A stretch of 64,000 nucleotides of DNA, from the NCBI RefSeq assembly GCF_000212735.1, contig NC_015510.1, positions 3,374,315-3,438,314 on the forward strand. Reading direction: 5' to 3'. A model generated the notes under the pieces. It was given only the letters and a program-made list of their open reading frames with translations, searched no databases and was not told the DNA's origin. Below are positions 19,840 through 27,575 of this stretch, piece by piece (positions within the stretch are counted from its first letter, which is position 1; every line of letters starts with the position of its first letter). This DNA comes from Haliscomenobacter hydrossis DSM 1100. Its GTDB lineage: Bacteria > Bacteroidota > Bacteroidia > Chitinophagales > Saprospiraceae. A program made the translations under genes and the position numbers.

Positions 19840-19910
19840 GCAAAGATAAGGTTTCTTTCTGGAATTTCAATTTTAGACAACATTGTGTTTAAACGCCTGA
19901 TTATCTTTGC
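19840..19910. repeat. 10-bp inverted repeat carrying two divergent -7 boxes
   Basis: GCAAAGATAA at 19840-19849 and TTATCTTTGC at 19901-19910 are perfect complements 51 bp apart. Each contains TATCTTTG, one on each strand, so the pair could be divergent promoters or a regulator binding site. The plus-strand copy points into the 3' end of anmK and has no gene to serve. Confidence 0.55.
19841..19870 (-). promoter_or_regulatory. promoter of the island operon
   Basis: On the minus strand, TTG (19870-19868), 19 bp, then TATCTTTG (19848-19841), an exact TAnnTTTG match. Transcription would begin about 15 bases before the ATG at 19820. The -7 box belongs to an inverted repeat (19840-19849 with 19901-19910). 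Confidence 0.7.
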
Positions 19911-19971
19911 ATAATCCAAAAAAGTGGCTAGTGACGGTTAAGATACAAAATTTACTTTTTGGCTTTCGCCC

Positions 19972-21168
19972 TCACCCTGGCCAACACACCTTCCCCATCA
20001 CCACCGAAGGCACTTTATGCCGCCCGCCAAAAGACGTTTTCCCCCCGGCCACCGCCTCGTTCGCCAGAATTGCAAAAAGCACGGCCTCTTTGGCATCTCC
20101 CGGAATACCCAGCACATCGGTAGATTGGAAACTCGCCCCCGGAAACTGCGCCTGAATTGCGCCAGTTAGCGCCGGGTTGTGTGCACCACCACCACTCAGG
20201 TAAAAAGAAAAAGCCTGATTGCCAATGACCCGCTTGATCCCGTCCACAATGGTATCGGCGCTGAACTGGGCCAGGGTGCGCAGCAAGTCGGGAACGCCCA
20301 GGTTTTGGGTCTGCGTTTTTTCCTGTGCGGTTTGCAGATAGGCCAAATTGAACACCTCTGGTCCGGTGGTTTTTGGAAAAGGCGCGGTAAAAAAAGGATG
20401 GTCTTTCAATGCCTTAAGCAAAGGTTCATTAATCTGGCCTGATAAAGCAATTTTGCCATCCTCATCGTAGTCCATCTGGGGGTAAAACTTGCGGGTAATC
20501 GCGTCAAGCAGGGTATTGCCCGGTCCAGTGTCGGTAGTGAAAACCTTGCTGGCGTCGAGGTCGCCGGGCAGGTACGTGAAGTTGGAGATGCCGCCCATGT
20601 TGAGCAAAATTCGATCTTGTCCTGCTTTGGCAAAAACGAAAAAATCGCCGTATACCGCCAAGGGTGCTCCTTCGCCGCCCGCTGCGATGTGCCGCATGCG
20701 AAAATCGGCCAGGGTGATGATGCCCGTAGTCATGGCTACGTGGTCGCCGTCGCCAATTTGTAAGGTGGTATTGCCGTAATTGGAGTCACCGTGTTGGGTT
20801 TTGGGCGCGTGGTAAACGGTTTGGCCGTGGCTGGCCACCAAGTCTACTTCTTCGGCGGGAATATTCCATTCTTCCAAGCAGGCATTGACCATTTGGCCGT
20901 GCAGGATGCCGATGTGCGGATGCAAGAGGCAAAGCTGTTGAAAGTCGATTTCGCGTTTGGCAAAAACCTTGCGGATTTCAGCCTTGATGTGCGCGTCATA
21001 AGGCACGGTGGCAAAGTGCAGCAGTTCCACTTGGGTTTGGGCACCCGCGCCGCTGAGCGCACAGAGCGCTACATCCAGACCATCGAGGGAGGTGCCCGAC
21101 ATGAGGCCAATGATGTGTCGGCGGGGTTTTTGGGCAATGGTATACAGGCGTTGCAAAAATGGGTTCAT
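19972..21168 (-). CDS. anmK: anhydro-N-acetylmuramic acid kinase
   Basis: A 398-residue cytoplasmic kinase that converts 1,6-anhydro-MurNAc to MurNAc-6-phosphate in peptidoglycan recycling. The signature GLMSGTSLDGLDVALC follows the start closely, GDGDHVAMTTGIITLADFR is the substrate-binding region, NMGGISNFTYL and DTGPGNTLLDA are the phosphate and adenosine segments, and YLSGGGAHNP lies near the C terminus. The ATG at 21168 is chosen; two more ATGs 8 and 20 codons upstream would add a non-conserved hydrophobic stretch. The gene reads away from the divergent lipoprotein lactonase gene. Length fits the family. Confidence 0.93.
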   Translation of the reverse strand: MNPFLQRLYTIAQKPRRHIIGLMSGTSLDGLDVALCALSGAGAQTQVELLHFATVPYDAHIKAEIRKVFAKREIDFQQLCLLHPHIGILHGQMVNACLEEWNIPAEEVDLVASHGQTVYHAPKTQHGDSNYGNTTLQIGDGDHVAMTTGIITLADFRMRHIAAGGEGAPLAVYGDFFVFAKAGQDRILLNMGGISNFTYLPGDLDASKVFTTDTGPGNTLLDAITRKFYPQMDYDEDGKIALSGQINEPLLKALKDHPFFTAPFPKTTGPEVFNLAYLQTAQEKTQTQNLGVPDLLRTLAQFSADTIVDGIKRVIGNQAFSFYLSGGGAHNPALTGAIQAQFPGASFQSTDVLGIPGDAKEAVLFAILANEAVAGGKTSFGGRHKVPSVVMGKVCWPG

Positions 21169-21290
21169 CAGCAGTTGAATTTTAATAAACATGAGGATTG
21201 AAAGTACTTTTATATAAACGCGTCCCAAAATAAAACTTTACGGCAACTACGACAATCACTTTCCCTATCTTGTTCCCCAAAAAAACCAAC

Positions 21291-22457
21291 ATGCAACACT
21301 TGAAACTATCAGCACTTTTTATCGGTTTTTTTGCCATCCTGGGCTGTGAGTCTGGTCCCAAAACTACCCAAACCGAGAAAAAAACCGCCAAAACCTATCC
21401 CGCTTTTATTGGAACCTACAGCAGGAAGGAAGGCCACGTGGATGGCAAAGGAGAAGGCATCTATCTGTACCAACTCGATAGCGCTACCGGGTATTTGGAT
21501 AAAATTGGTGTTCAGGGCGAAATCGTCAATCCTTCCTTCCTCACCCCCAGTGCCGATGGACAGTTTTTGTATGCCGTAGAAGAAATTGGTGCCGATGTTG
21601 ACGATGCTGGCCGGGTGGTGGCGTATCGCCAGGCCGGAGATCACCTCGAAAAAATCAATCAACAATCCACCTTTGCCTTTGCACCTTGTCATGTGAGCAC
21701 CGATAGTAAAGGGCGCTACGTTTTTGTGGCCAATTACGTGGGCGCAATTGCAGTTTACCCGGTAGCTGGAAACGGTGGTTTAGGAGAAGCCATTTACAAA
21801 GAAGCCTACACGGGAAAAGGGCCGCACTCGCGACAAGATGCCGCTCACCCGCACAGCGTAAACCTATCGCCAGACGACAATTTTTTGTATGTACCCGACC
21901 TCGGCACCGATAATATTTACATCTACAAAGTCAACTACGCAGACGCGAAAAAACCACTCTCTCGAATAGGGGCAACCAAAGTGCATCCTGCGGGGGGCCC
22001 TCGCCATTTCACTTTTCACCCCAACTTGGCCAAAGCATATGTAGTAAACGAACTAAGTTGTAGCGTAACCGTGATGAATTGGGATAAAACCACGGGCAAA
22101 CTGGACACCATCCAAAGCATCAGTACGCTGCCAGTTGATTATAAAGAAAGTGGCAACACCTGTTCAGATATCCACATTACACCCGATGGGAAATTCCTCT
22201 ACGCCGCCAATCGAGGCCACAACAGCATTGTGGGGTATGCCATTGATGCGGAGGGCAAATTGAGCTTGATCGACCATGCTTCCACCCAAGGCGAAGTGCC
22301 CCGCAACTTTGCCATTTCACCCGACGGTCGTTTCTTGTACGCGGCCAACCAAAATTCAGACAACATCCTGATTTTGAGCATCGAATCGGATGGAAAATTG
22401 AAGTATCGGAAGGAGGAGAAGGTGTTTACACCAGTGTGTGTACGTTTTGGAAATTGA
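21291..22457 (+). CDS. lipoprotein of the lactonase (6-phosphogluconolactonase-like) beta-propeller family
   Basis: A 388-residue seven-bladed propeller of the Pgl/YbhE lactonase family, with the family segments FIGTYSRKEG, VNPSFLTPSADGQFLYAVEE, PHSVNLSPDDNFLYVPDLGTD (split here), GGPRHFTFHP and ISPDGRFLYAANQ. The N terminus KLSALFIGFFAILGC is a lipoprotein signal with the acylated cysteine at residue 19, placing the mature protein in the periplasm or outer leaflet. A cytosolic 6-phosphogluconolactonase would lack this. The neighbours gnd, rpiB and zwf suggest a link to pentose phosphate metabolism, but the exported location makes another lactone substrate plausible. The ATG at 21291 is chosen because the signal peptide begins there; an in-frame TTG lies seven codons upstream. 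Confidence 0.88.
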   Translation: MQHLKLSALFIGFFAILGCESGPKTTQTEKKTAKTYPAFIGTYSRKEGHVDGKGEGIYLYQLDSATGYLDKIGVQGEIVNPSFLTPSADGQFLYAVEEIGADVDDAGRVVAYRQAGDHLEKINQQSTFAFAPCHVSTDSKGRYVFVANYVGAIAVYPVAGNGGLGEAIYKEAYTGKGPHSRQDAAHPHSVNLSPDDNFLYVPDLGTDNIYIYKVNYADAKKPLSRIGATKVHPAGGPRHFTFHPNLAKAYVVNELSCSVTVMNWDKTTGKLDTIQSISTLPVDYKESGNTCSDIHITPDGKFLYAANRGHNSIVGYAIDAEGKLSLIDHASTQGEVPRNFAISPDGRFLYAANQNSDNILILSIESDGKLKYRKEEKVFTPVCVRFGN

Positions 22458-22470
22458 TTGGACTTTTTCA

Positions 22471-22537
22471 CCACAGATTCGCACAGATGTACACAGATTA
22501 ATACAAGAAATCTGTGTATATCTGTGCGAATCTGTGG
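22471..22537. repeat. intergenic inverted repeat (CCACAGATT family)
   Basis: Arms of 29 bp (22471-22499 and 22509-22537) are complementary at 28 of 29 positions around a 9-base loop. Each arm contains three spaced CAGATT words. It separates the convergent lactonase and GNAT genes, and could terminate both. The shorter element at 10674 looks related. Confidence 0.9.
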
Positions 22538-22543
22538 TAAATA

Positions 22544-23053
22544 TCACTCAATTGCCTTCTCCAGCACCAGAAACTCCAATTGCTGGGTCACAATTTCAAA
22601 TTTTTCATTGTGCTTGAATGGGATAATTTCTCCCGTCCTATGGTAACCATGCCGTTCATACCAGGCCACCAATTCCGTCCGCACGGAAAAGACTGTCATA
22701 AAGATGGCACGGCAATCTTGCTGTTGCGCATAGGTTTCTGAAGCTTGTAAAAGCAACTTACCCAAGCCCTTGGCTTGAAGTTGTGGAGACACCGTAAGCA
22801 TGCCCAGGTACAGTCGATCACCTTGTTTTTGTAGCCTTACACAGCCAATTATCGCTCCGGTTTCATTGGTGTATTTCAAAAAATTGCTTGTCGGATCATT
22901 AAGGATCTCCAAGAGCTGTGCATCGTCGGTACGCAAACCTTGAATTAAATCGGCTTCCGTAGTCCAACCTTGTTTGGAGCCATCGCCACGGTATGCACTG
23001 TTGATCAACGCGACCAATGCCGGAACATCCTCAATTGTTGCCGTTGAGATCAT
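22544..23053 (-). CDS. GNAT family N-acetyltransferase
   Basis: A 169-residue acetyltransferase. The acetyl-CoA-binding segment is LTVSPQLQAKGLGKLLLQASETYA (motif A, QAKGLGKLL), preceded by the strand GCVRLQKQGDRLYLGML and followed by WYERHGYHRTGEIIPF (motif B). Substrate cannot be read from sequence. The stop lies six bases beyond the inverted repeat; it is the last gene of a minus-strand run gnd-GNAT with a 23-bp gap, so it may be co-transcribed with gnd. Confidence 0.87.
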   Translation of the reverse strand: MISTATIEDVPALVALINSAYRGDGSKQGWTTEADLIQGLRTDDAQLLEILNDPTSNFLKYTNETGAIIGCVRLQKQGDRLYLGMLTVSPQLQAKGLGKLLLQASETYAQQQDCRAIFMTVFSVRTELVAWYERHGYHRTGEIIPFKHNEKFEIVTQQLEFLVLEKAIE

Positions 23054-23076
23054 GGTAAAAGCCTTATTGATTTAAA

Positions 23077-24483
23077 TTATTCCACCCATTCGGTGTGGAA
23101 AATCCCATCCCGGTCCGTCCGCTCGTAGGTATGTGAGCCAAAGAAATCGCGCTGTGCTTGTACCAGATTCAACGGCAAACGACCACTGCGGTAGGCATCA
23201 AAATACGCTAAACTGGCCGAAAGACCCGGTACGGGTATTCCACTGAGCACGGCGGCAGCCACCACTTTGCGGATACCTTCCTCCGCTCCTTGCAATTGTG
23301 CGGCCATGGATGGATCCAGCAGCAAATTGGGCAATGTGGGGTTGTTGTGATAAGCCTTGCGGAAATCCTCCAGCATACCAGCGCGAATGATACAGCCTCC
23401 CCGCCAAATACGGGCCACCGTTTCCAGATTCAAGCCATAATTGTATTCTTTGGAAGCATCGGTCAACTGGGCCATGCCTTGGGCGTAGGTGGCGATAAAG
23501 CCAAAATACAAAGCCTGTTCAACGGCAATCAGCATGGCTGCTTTGTCTTCATTAAGCGCCTTTGCTGGGCCATAAATGCTTTCAGCCTGCAAACGCTCGG
23601 GCTTTAGCGCCGAAAGCTCCCGCAGGGTTACCGCCATATCAATGGTGGGCACCGGAATGCCCAAGTCCATCGCATTTTGTGAAGTCCATTTTCCAGTCCC
23701 TTTTTGTTTGGCCTGATCCAGGATCAGGTCTACCAGTTTTTGGTCACTCAACTGGTCGTCTACGGTAAAGATATGGGCAGTAATTTCAATCAAAAAAGAC
23801 TGCAAGCGCTGTTGGTTCCATTGGGCAAAAATCTCATATAACTCAGCGTTACTCAAGCCCAAGCCCCGTTTCAATACATCGTACGCCTCGGAAATGAGTT
23901 GCATCAAGCCATATTCGATGCCGTTGTGCACCATTTTGACGTAGTTGCCCGCAGAGCTTGCGCCCAAATACGCTACACAAGGATCGCCATTCACCTTGGC
24001 CGATACGGATTCGAGGATGGGGCGGATCAATTCGTAGGCTTCGGCATCGCCGCCAGGCATAATGCTGGGGCCAAAACGCGCGCCATGGGAACCACCGGAT
24101 ACCCCGATGCCCATAAAATGAATGCCTTTAGCACTCAGGTAGGTTTCACGGCGGTTGGTATCTGCAAAAAATGAATTGCCGCCATCAATGATCAGATCAC
24201 CTTTATCCAGCAGCGGAAGCAGGCTATCAATTACTGCGTCGACGGGATTTCCTGCCGGTACCAGCAACATGACCTTGCGTGGTTTTTGCAATGCCGCGAT
24301 GAATTCTTCTTTGGAAGTAGTTCCCTGCACGGGTTTACCTTGTCCTTCATCGTCCAAAGCATTTGCCTTGGCCAGGTCAGTATCCAAACCAATGGCCGAA
24401 AAGCCATGATCCGCTACATTGAGGATAAAATTGCGGCCCATTACTCCCAGGCCGACCATACCGAAGTCAAATTGCTGTGACAT
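23077..24483 (-). CDS. gnd: 6-phosphogluconate dehydrogenase, decarboxylating
   Basis: A 468-residue enzyme oxidising 6-phosphogluconate to ribulose-5-phosphate with CO2 release and NADP reduction. GLGVMGRN is the dinucleotide-binding loop, GVSGGSHGARFGPSIMPGG the substrate loop, and NYVKMVHNGIEYG carries the catalytic lysine. The C-terminal helical domain includes WRGGCIIRAGML and YFDAYRSGRLPLNLVQAQRDFFGSH (shown in part), and the length is that of the long bacterial form. It lies in the oxidative pentose phosphate cluster, downstream of rpiB and divergent from zwf. Confidence 0.96.
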   Translation of the reverse strand: MSQQFDFGMVGLGVMGRNFILNVADHGFSAIGLDTDLAKANALDDEGQGKPVQGTTSKEEFIAALQKPRKVMLLVPAGNPVDAVIDSLLPLLDKGDLIIDGGNSFFADTNRRETYLSAKGIHFMGIGVSGGSHGARFGPSIMPGGDAEAYELIRPILESVSAKVNGDPCVAYLGASSAGNYVKMVHNGIEYGLMQLISEAYDVLKRGLGLSNAELYEIFAQWNQQRLQSFLIEITAHIFTVDDQLSDQKLVDLILDQAKQKGTGKWTSQNAMDLGIPVPTIDMAVTLRELSALKPERLQAESIYGPAKALNEDKAAMLIAVEQALYFGFIATYAQGMAQLTDASKEYNYGLNLETVARIWRGGCIIRAGMLEDFRKAYHNNPTLPNLLLDPSMAAQLQGAEEGIRKVVAAAVLSGIPVPGLSASLAYFDAYRSGRLPLNLVQAQRDFFGSHTYERTDRDGIFHTEWVE

Positions 24484-24540
24484 AAAAATTCGAGCGTTTA
24501 GGCGGGCAAGATACTACTTTGCGCACATTGAGTTGGCGGT

Positions 24541-24990
24541 TTATTGCTCTTTTTCCAGTTCTTTTACTTTCGCCAGGCGACGTTCGTGTCGTTCCTCGCC
24601 CGAATAATTGGCTTGTAGAAATGACTGCACGATTTCCCAGGCCAGTTGATCACCCACCACCCGTCCGCCAATGCAGATGATGTTCATGTCATCGTGCTCC
24701 ACGCCTTGATGGGCCGAATAGGTCTCGGTCAATAAAGCAGCCCTTACCCCTTTGACTTTATTGACCGTAAAACAAGCGCCGACTCCACTTCCACAAAGCA
24801 CAATGCCGCGCTCAATCTTTTTTGCACCTACAGCTTTGGCCAAGGGTATGGCAAAATCTGGGTAGTCGTCACTGGCCTCATAGGCTCCTGCACCAAAATC
24901 GGTCAATTCAAAACCCAATTTTTCAATTTGAGGCTTGAGTTTTTCCTTGAGCTCAAAGCCTCCGTGATCAGCGGCAATTCCTATTTTCAT
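24541..24990 (-). CDS. rpiB: ribose-5-phosphate isomerase B
   Basis: A 149-residue RpiB/LacA/LacB isomerase interconverting ribulose-5-phosphate and ribose-5-phosphate. GIAADHGGFELKE binds the phosphate, IVLCGSGVGACFTVNK contains the anion-hole GSG loop, and SAHQGVEHDDMNIICIG holds the general acid-base histidine region. The variable C terminus is rich in Arg, Glu and Lys as in homologues. The 57-bp gap to gnd and the shared direction suggest one transcript, so product of Gnd is passed straight to RpiB. Confidence 0.95.
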   Translation of the reverse strand: MKIGIAADHGGFELKEKLKPQIEKLGFELTDFGAGAYEASDDYPDFAIPLAKAVGAKKIERGIVLCGSGVGACFTVNKVKGVRAALLTETYSAHQGVEHDDMNIICIGGRVVGDQLAWEIVQSFLQANYSGEERHERRLAKVKELEKEQ

Positions 24991-25087
24991 ACTTGTTGCA
25001 GATACATGATTGTTGATGTGCTAAAGATACCCAAGAAACAATCTGGCTCGTTAAGATGTTGGCTCAAAATAATTGACAAGTCTATTT

Positions 25088-25095
25088 TATCTTTG
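25088..25095 (+). promoter_or_regulatory. -7 element for zwf
   Basis: TATCTTTG matches TAnnTTTG and lies 37 bp before the zwf ATG, giving a leader of about 30 bases. A -33 box at the usual distance is not evident. Confidence 0.5.
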
Positions 25096-25132
25096 GCCTT
25101 GAATAACCCAAGCATCACCCAAGCGAATTAAC

Positions 25133-26656
25133 ATGAAAAAGACGGATAATCATATCCTGGTCATCTTTGGTGCATCAGGGGATTTGACCGAGCGAAAGTT
25201 GATCCCCGCCGTTTTTAACCTGCACTGCCGGGGCTTTTTGCCCGACAATTTTGCCGTGGTAGGGGTAAGTCGATCCGCATTTACGGACGAGGCTTACCGC
25301 GAAAAAGTTGTCTTCGAAAACGAGCACCTCAAGGATGTCGGCGGTAACGGAGACCGCGCCAAGTTTGCCAAGCGGATTTATTACCACGCCATGCAAACCA
25401 ACAATCCAGCGGATTATCCAATATTTAGAGATCGGCTCAAGCAGATCAGCCTGGAGTGCGAAACCGGAGACAATTGTATTTTTTACCTTTCTACTCCACC
25501 AAGTTTATACGAGGTGATTCCCCGCAGCTTGGCCGAGGTAGGCTTACATCGAGAGCAAGACGGCTGGAAACGCCTGATCATTGAAAAACCTTTTGGCTAC
25601 AATCTGGAAACGGCGATCGACCTCAATCAAAAATTGCTGCAATATTTCAGCGAATCGCAATTGTACCGCATCGACCACTATCTGGGCAAAGAAACGGTGC
25701 AAAACCTGCTGATCACCCGCTTTGGCAACAGCATTTTTGAACCCATCTGGAACCGCAATTACATCCACCACATTGAAGTGACTGCCGCAGAAACGGTCGG
25801 AGTTGAAAAACGTGGTGGCTATTATGATGGCTCCGGGGCTATGCGCGACATGGTGCAAAACCACCTTTTGCAATTGGTGGCACTGGTGGCGATGGAACCA
25901 CCTGTACAAGCTACAGAAACAAGCATCCGCAATGAACGCATGAAACTTTTTCAATCCCTGCGGGCTTTGTCGGAAGATGATGTTGTCAACAACGTGATCA
26001 GGGGCCAGTACACCCAGTCCAAAATTAAAGGGGAAAGTGTACCGGGTTATCGGGAAGAAGAAGGTGTAGCAACCGAGTCGCGCACGGAGACGTATTTCGC
26101 CATGAAGTTTTTTATCGACAATTGGCGCTGGTCGGGTGTACCCTTTTACATCCGCACGGGTAAACGTTTGCCAACCCGGGTATCTGAAATCGTGATCCAC
26201 TTCAAACCTACCCCACACCATCTTTTCAGTAAAGGCAATGGTTTGCCCAATACCGAAAATATCCTGGTCATTCGCATTCAGCCCAATGAAGGGATTCTGC
26301 TCAAGTTTGCCATGAAAATCCCTGGTGCCGGGCTGCAGGCCACCGATGTAAACATGGATTTCCATTACAGCGACTTGAACGATGCCTACATTCCAGAAGC
26401 GTATGAGCGCTTGCTGCTGGATTGTATTCAGGGAGATGCTACGCTTTACGCCCGTGGAGATGCAGTAGAAGCAGCCTGGGAATTTGTCGACCCGATTTTG
26501 AAGGTGTGGGAGTCCAATCCTGACATCAAAATTTATGGCTACCCTGCTGGTACCTGGGGCCCTGAACACGCCGATGACCTGCTGGAAGGGGACAACATCA
26601 CCTGGCGTTACCCTTGCCGGAACCTGACGGATGATGGCATTTATTGTGAGCTTTGA
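25133..26656 (+). CDS. zwf: glucose-6-phosphate 1-dehydrogenase
   Basis: A 507-residue NAD(P)-dependent enzyme for the first step of the oxidative pentose phosphate pathway. IFGASGDLTERKLIPA is the dinucleotide-binding motif (residues about 10-25), KPFGYNLETA and RIDHYLGKE contain the substrate lysine and catalytic histidine, and GVPFYIRTGKRLP is the conserved substrate and NADP segment. Full length, no oddities. It is transcribed divergently from rpiB-gnd across a 142-bp region, so one regulatory region could control steps one, three and four of the pathway. Confidence 0.97.
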   Translation: MKKTDNHILVIFGASGDLTERKLIPAVFNLHCRGFLPDNFAVVGVSRSAFTDEAYREKVVFENEHLKDVGGNGDRAKFAKRIYYHAMQTNNPADYPIFRDRLKQISLECETGDNCIFYLSTPPSLYEVIPRSLAEVGLHREQDGWKRLIIEKPFGYNLETAIDLNQKLLQYFSESQLYRIDHYLGKETVQNLLITRFGNSIFEPIWNRNYIHHIEVTAAETVGVEKRGGYYDGSGAMRDMVQNHLLQLVALVAMEPPVQATETSIRNERMKLFQSLRALSEDDVVNNVIRGQYTQSKIKGESVPGYREEEGVATESRTETYFAMKFFIDNWRWSGVPFYIRTGKRLPTRVSEIVIHFKPTPHHLFSKGNGLPNTENILVIRIQPNEGILLKFAMKIPGAGLQATDVNMDFHYSDLNDAYIPEAYERLLLDCIQGDATLYARGDAVEAAWEFVDPILKVWESNPDIKIYGYPAGTWGPEHADDLLEGDNITWRYPCRNLTDDGIYCEL

Positions 26657-26681
26657 TTTAACCAGGCTGGGGTTTGGATGG

Positions 26682-27449
26682 CTAAGCAAACTCAAAATAA
26701 TTGCTGATCGTCTTGAAGCCGTATTTTTGATAAATTCCAATTCCATCTTCAGAAGCTTGCAAGATGGCCGTTTGGTAGCCGAGGTTTTTGGCTAAATTCA
26801 GTGCAAAAGTCAGCAATGCTGTACCAATGCCTTTGCCCCGATGTGCTGCTAGCGTAGCCAGGCTGTACAAACCAATGGTCTGTGCGTCGGAGGGAAACAT
26901 TTCCATGGTAGACACTACTTGACCATGGTGTCGATACGTCAACAGGATGGTCTGGTTGGTTTTATCCAGGTATTGATCACTGGTTTTTTGGAAGTACGCG
27001 ATAACGTTTTGATCGGGAGGGGTCCAGTTGGCAGCAATGACTTGGGCGTATTCCGCAAGGGTTTGAGCATCCTCAATTATAGCGGCGTGTGGATGCAAGG
27101 GATGTTCAACGGGCCGATACATGGATAAATCAAGTGCCATCCCGGGTTCCAGATTTTGCTGCTTGACCCCCAATTTATCAAAGATGGCCAGTACCTTTTC
27201 ATTTAGATTTTCTGCACTGATCCAGATGCAATATGCAAGTTCATTTTGCTTAAAATACCCCAAGGCATTACGGATTTCGGCTTCGGTGGTGGCCCGTCCA
27301 TTCGTGATGTGCAGAATGTTGAAGGTATCGCAGGATAAGCCACTGTCGACGTAGCTGAGGTTGGCCCCACGAAAGACTTTCATGTCCGGCGTCTGACTGG
27401 GAATCAGCCAGGAGTGCCGATTGAAATTTTGGTCAATTACAGTATGCAT
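26682..27449 (-). CDS. GNAT family N-acetyltransferase, two-domain form
   Basis: A 255-residue protein with the catalytic GNAT fold in its C-terminal half: TIGLYSLATLAAHRGKGIGT contains the acetyl-CoA loop (HRGKGIGTALL), preceded by VVSTMEMFPSD and followed by YQKYGFKTISNYFEFA. The N-terminal half (FNILHITNG, FKQNELAYCIWIS) matches the partial N-terminal domain common in such 250-residue Bacteroidota acetyltransferases. Substrate unknown. It is convergent with zwf and divergent from alkC. Confidence 0.85.
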   Translation of the reverse strand: MHTVIDQNFNRHSWLIPSQTPDMKVFRGANLSYVDSGLSCDTFNILHITNGRATTEAEIRNALGYFKQNELAYCIWISAENLNEKVLAIFDKLGVKQQNLEPGMALDLSMYRPVEHPLHPHAAIIEDAQTLAEYAQVIAANWTPPDQNVIAYFQKTSDQYLDKTNQTILLTYRHHGQVVSTMEMFPSDAQTIGLYSLATLAAHRGKGIGTALLTFALNLAKNLGYQTAILQASEDGIGIYQKYGFKTISNYFEFA

Positions 27450-27549
27450 AGGATTTTGGTGTTTTTGTATGTTGGTTTAACGGAAGCACAAGTTTTTAAG
27501 TTCCTGTCCACATTATTTCTCGAATTACTCCTGATAAACATTTTTTGTT

Positions 27550-27557
27550 TATTTTTG
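27550..27557 (+). promoter_or_regulatory. -7 element for alkC
   Basis: TATTTTTG matches TAnnTTTG, 18 bp before the ATG, which leaves a leader of roughly a dozen bases. No matching -33 box is apparent. Confidence 0.4.
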
Positions 27558-27575
27558 TGGCACAAATAACTTTTT

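Noticed and set aside
25544-26746. Minus-strand open frame of 400 codons
   Set aside because: Antisense of zwf, low-complexity translation without recognisable motifs.
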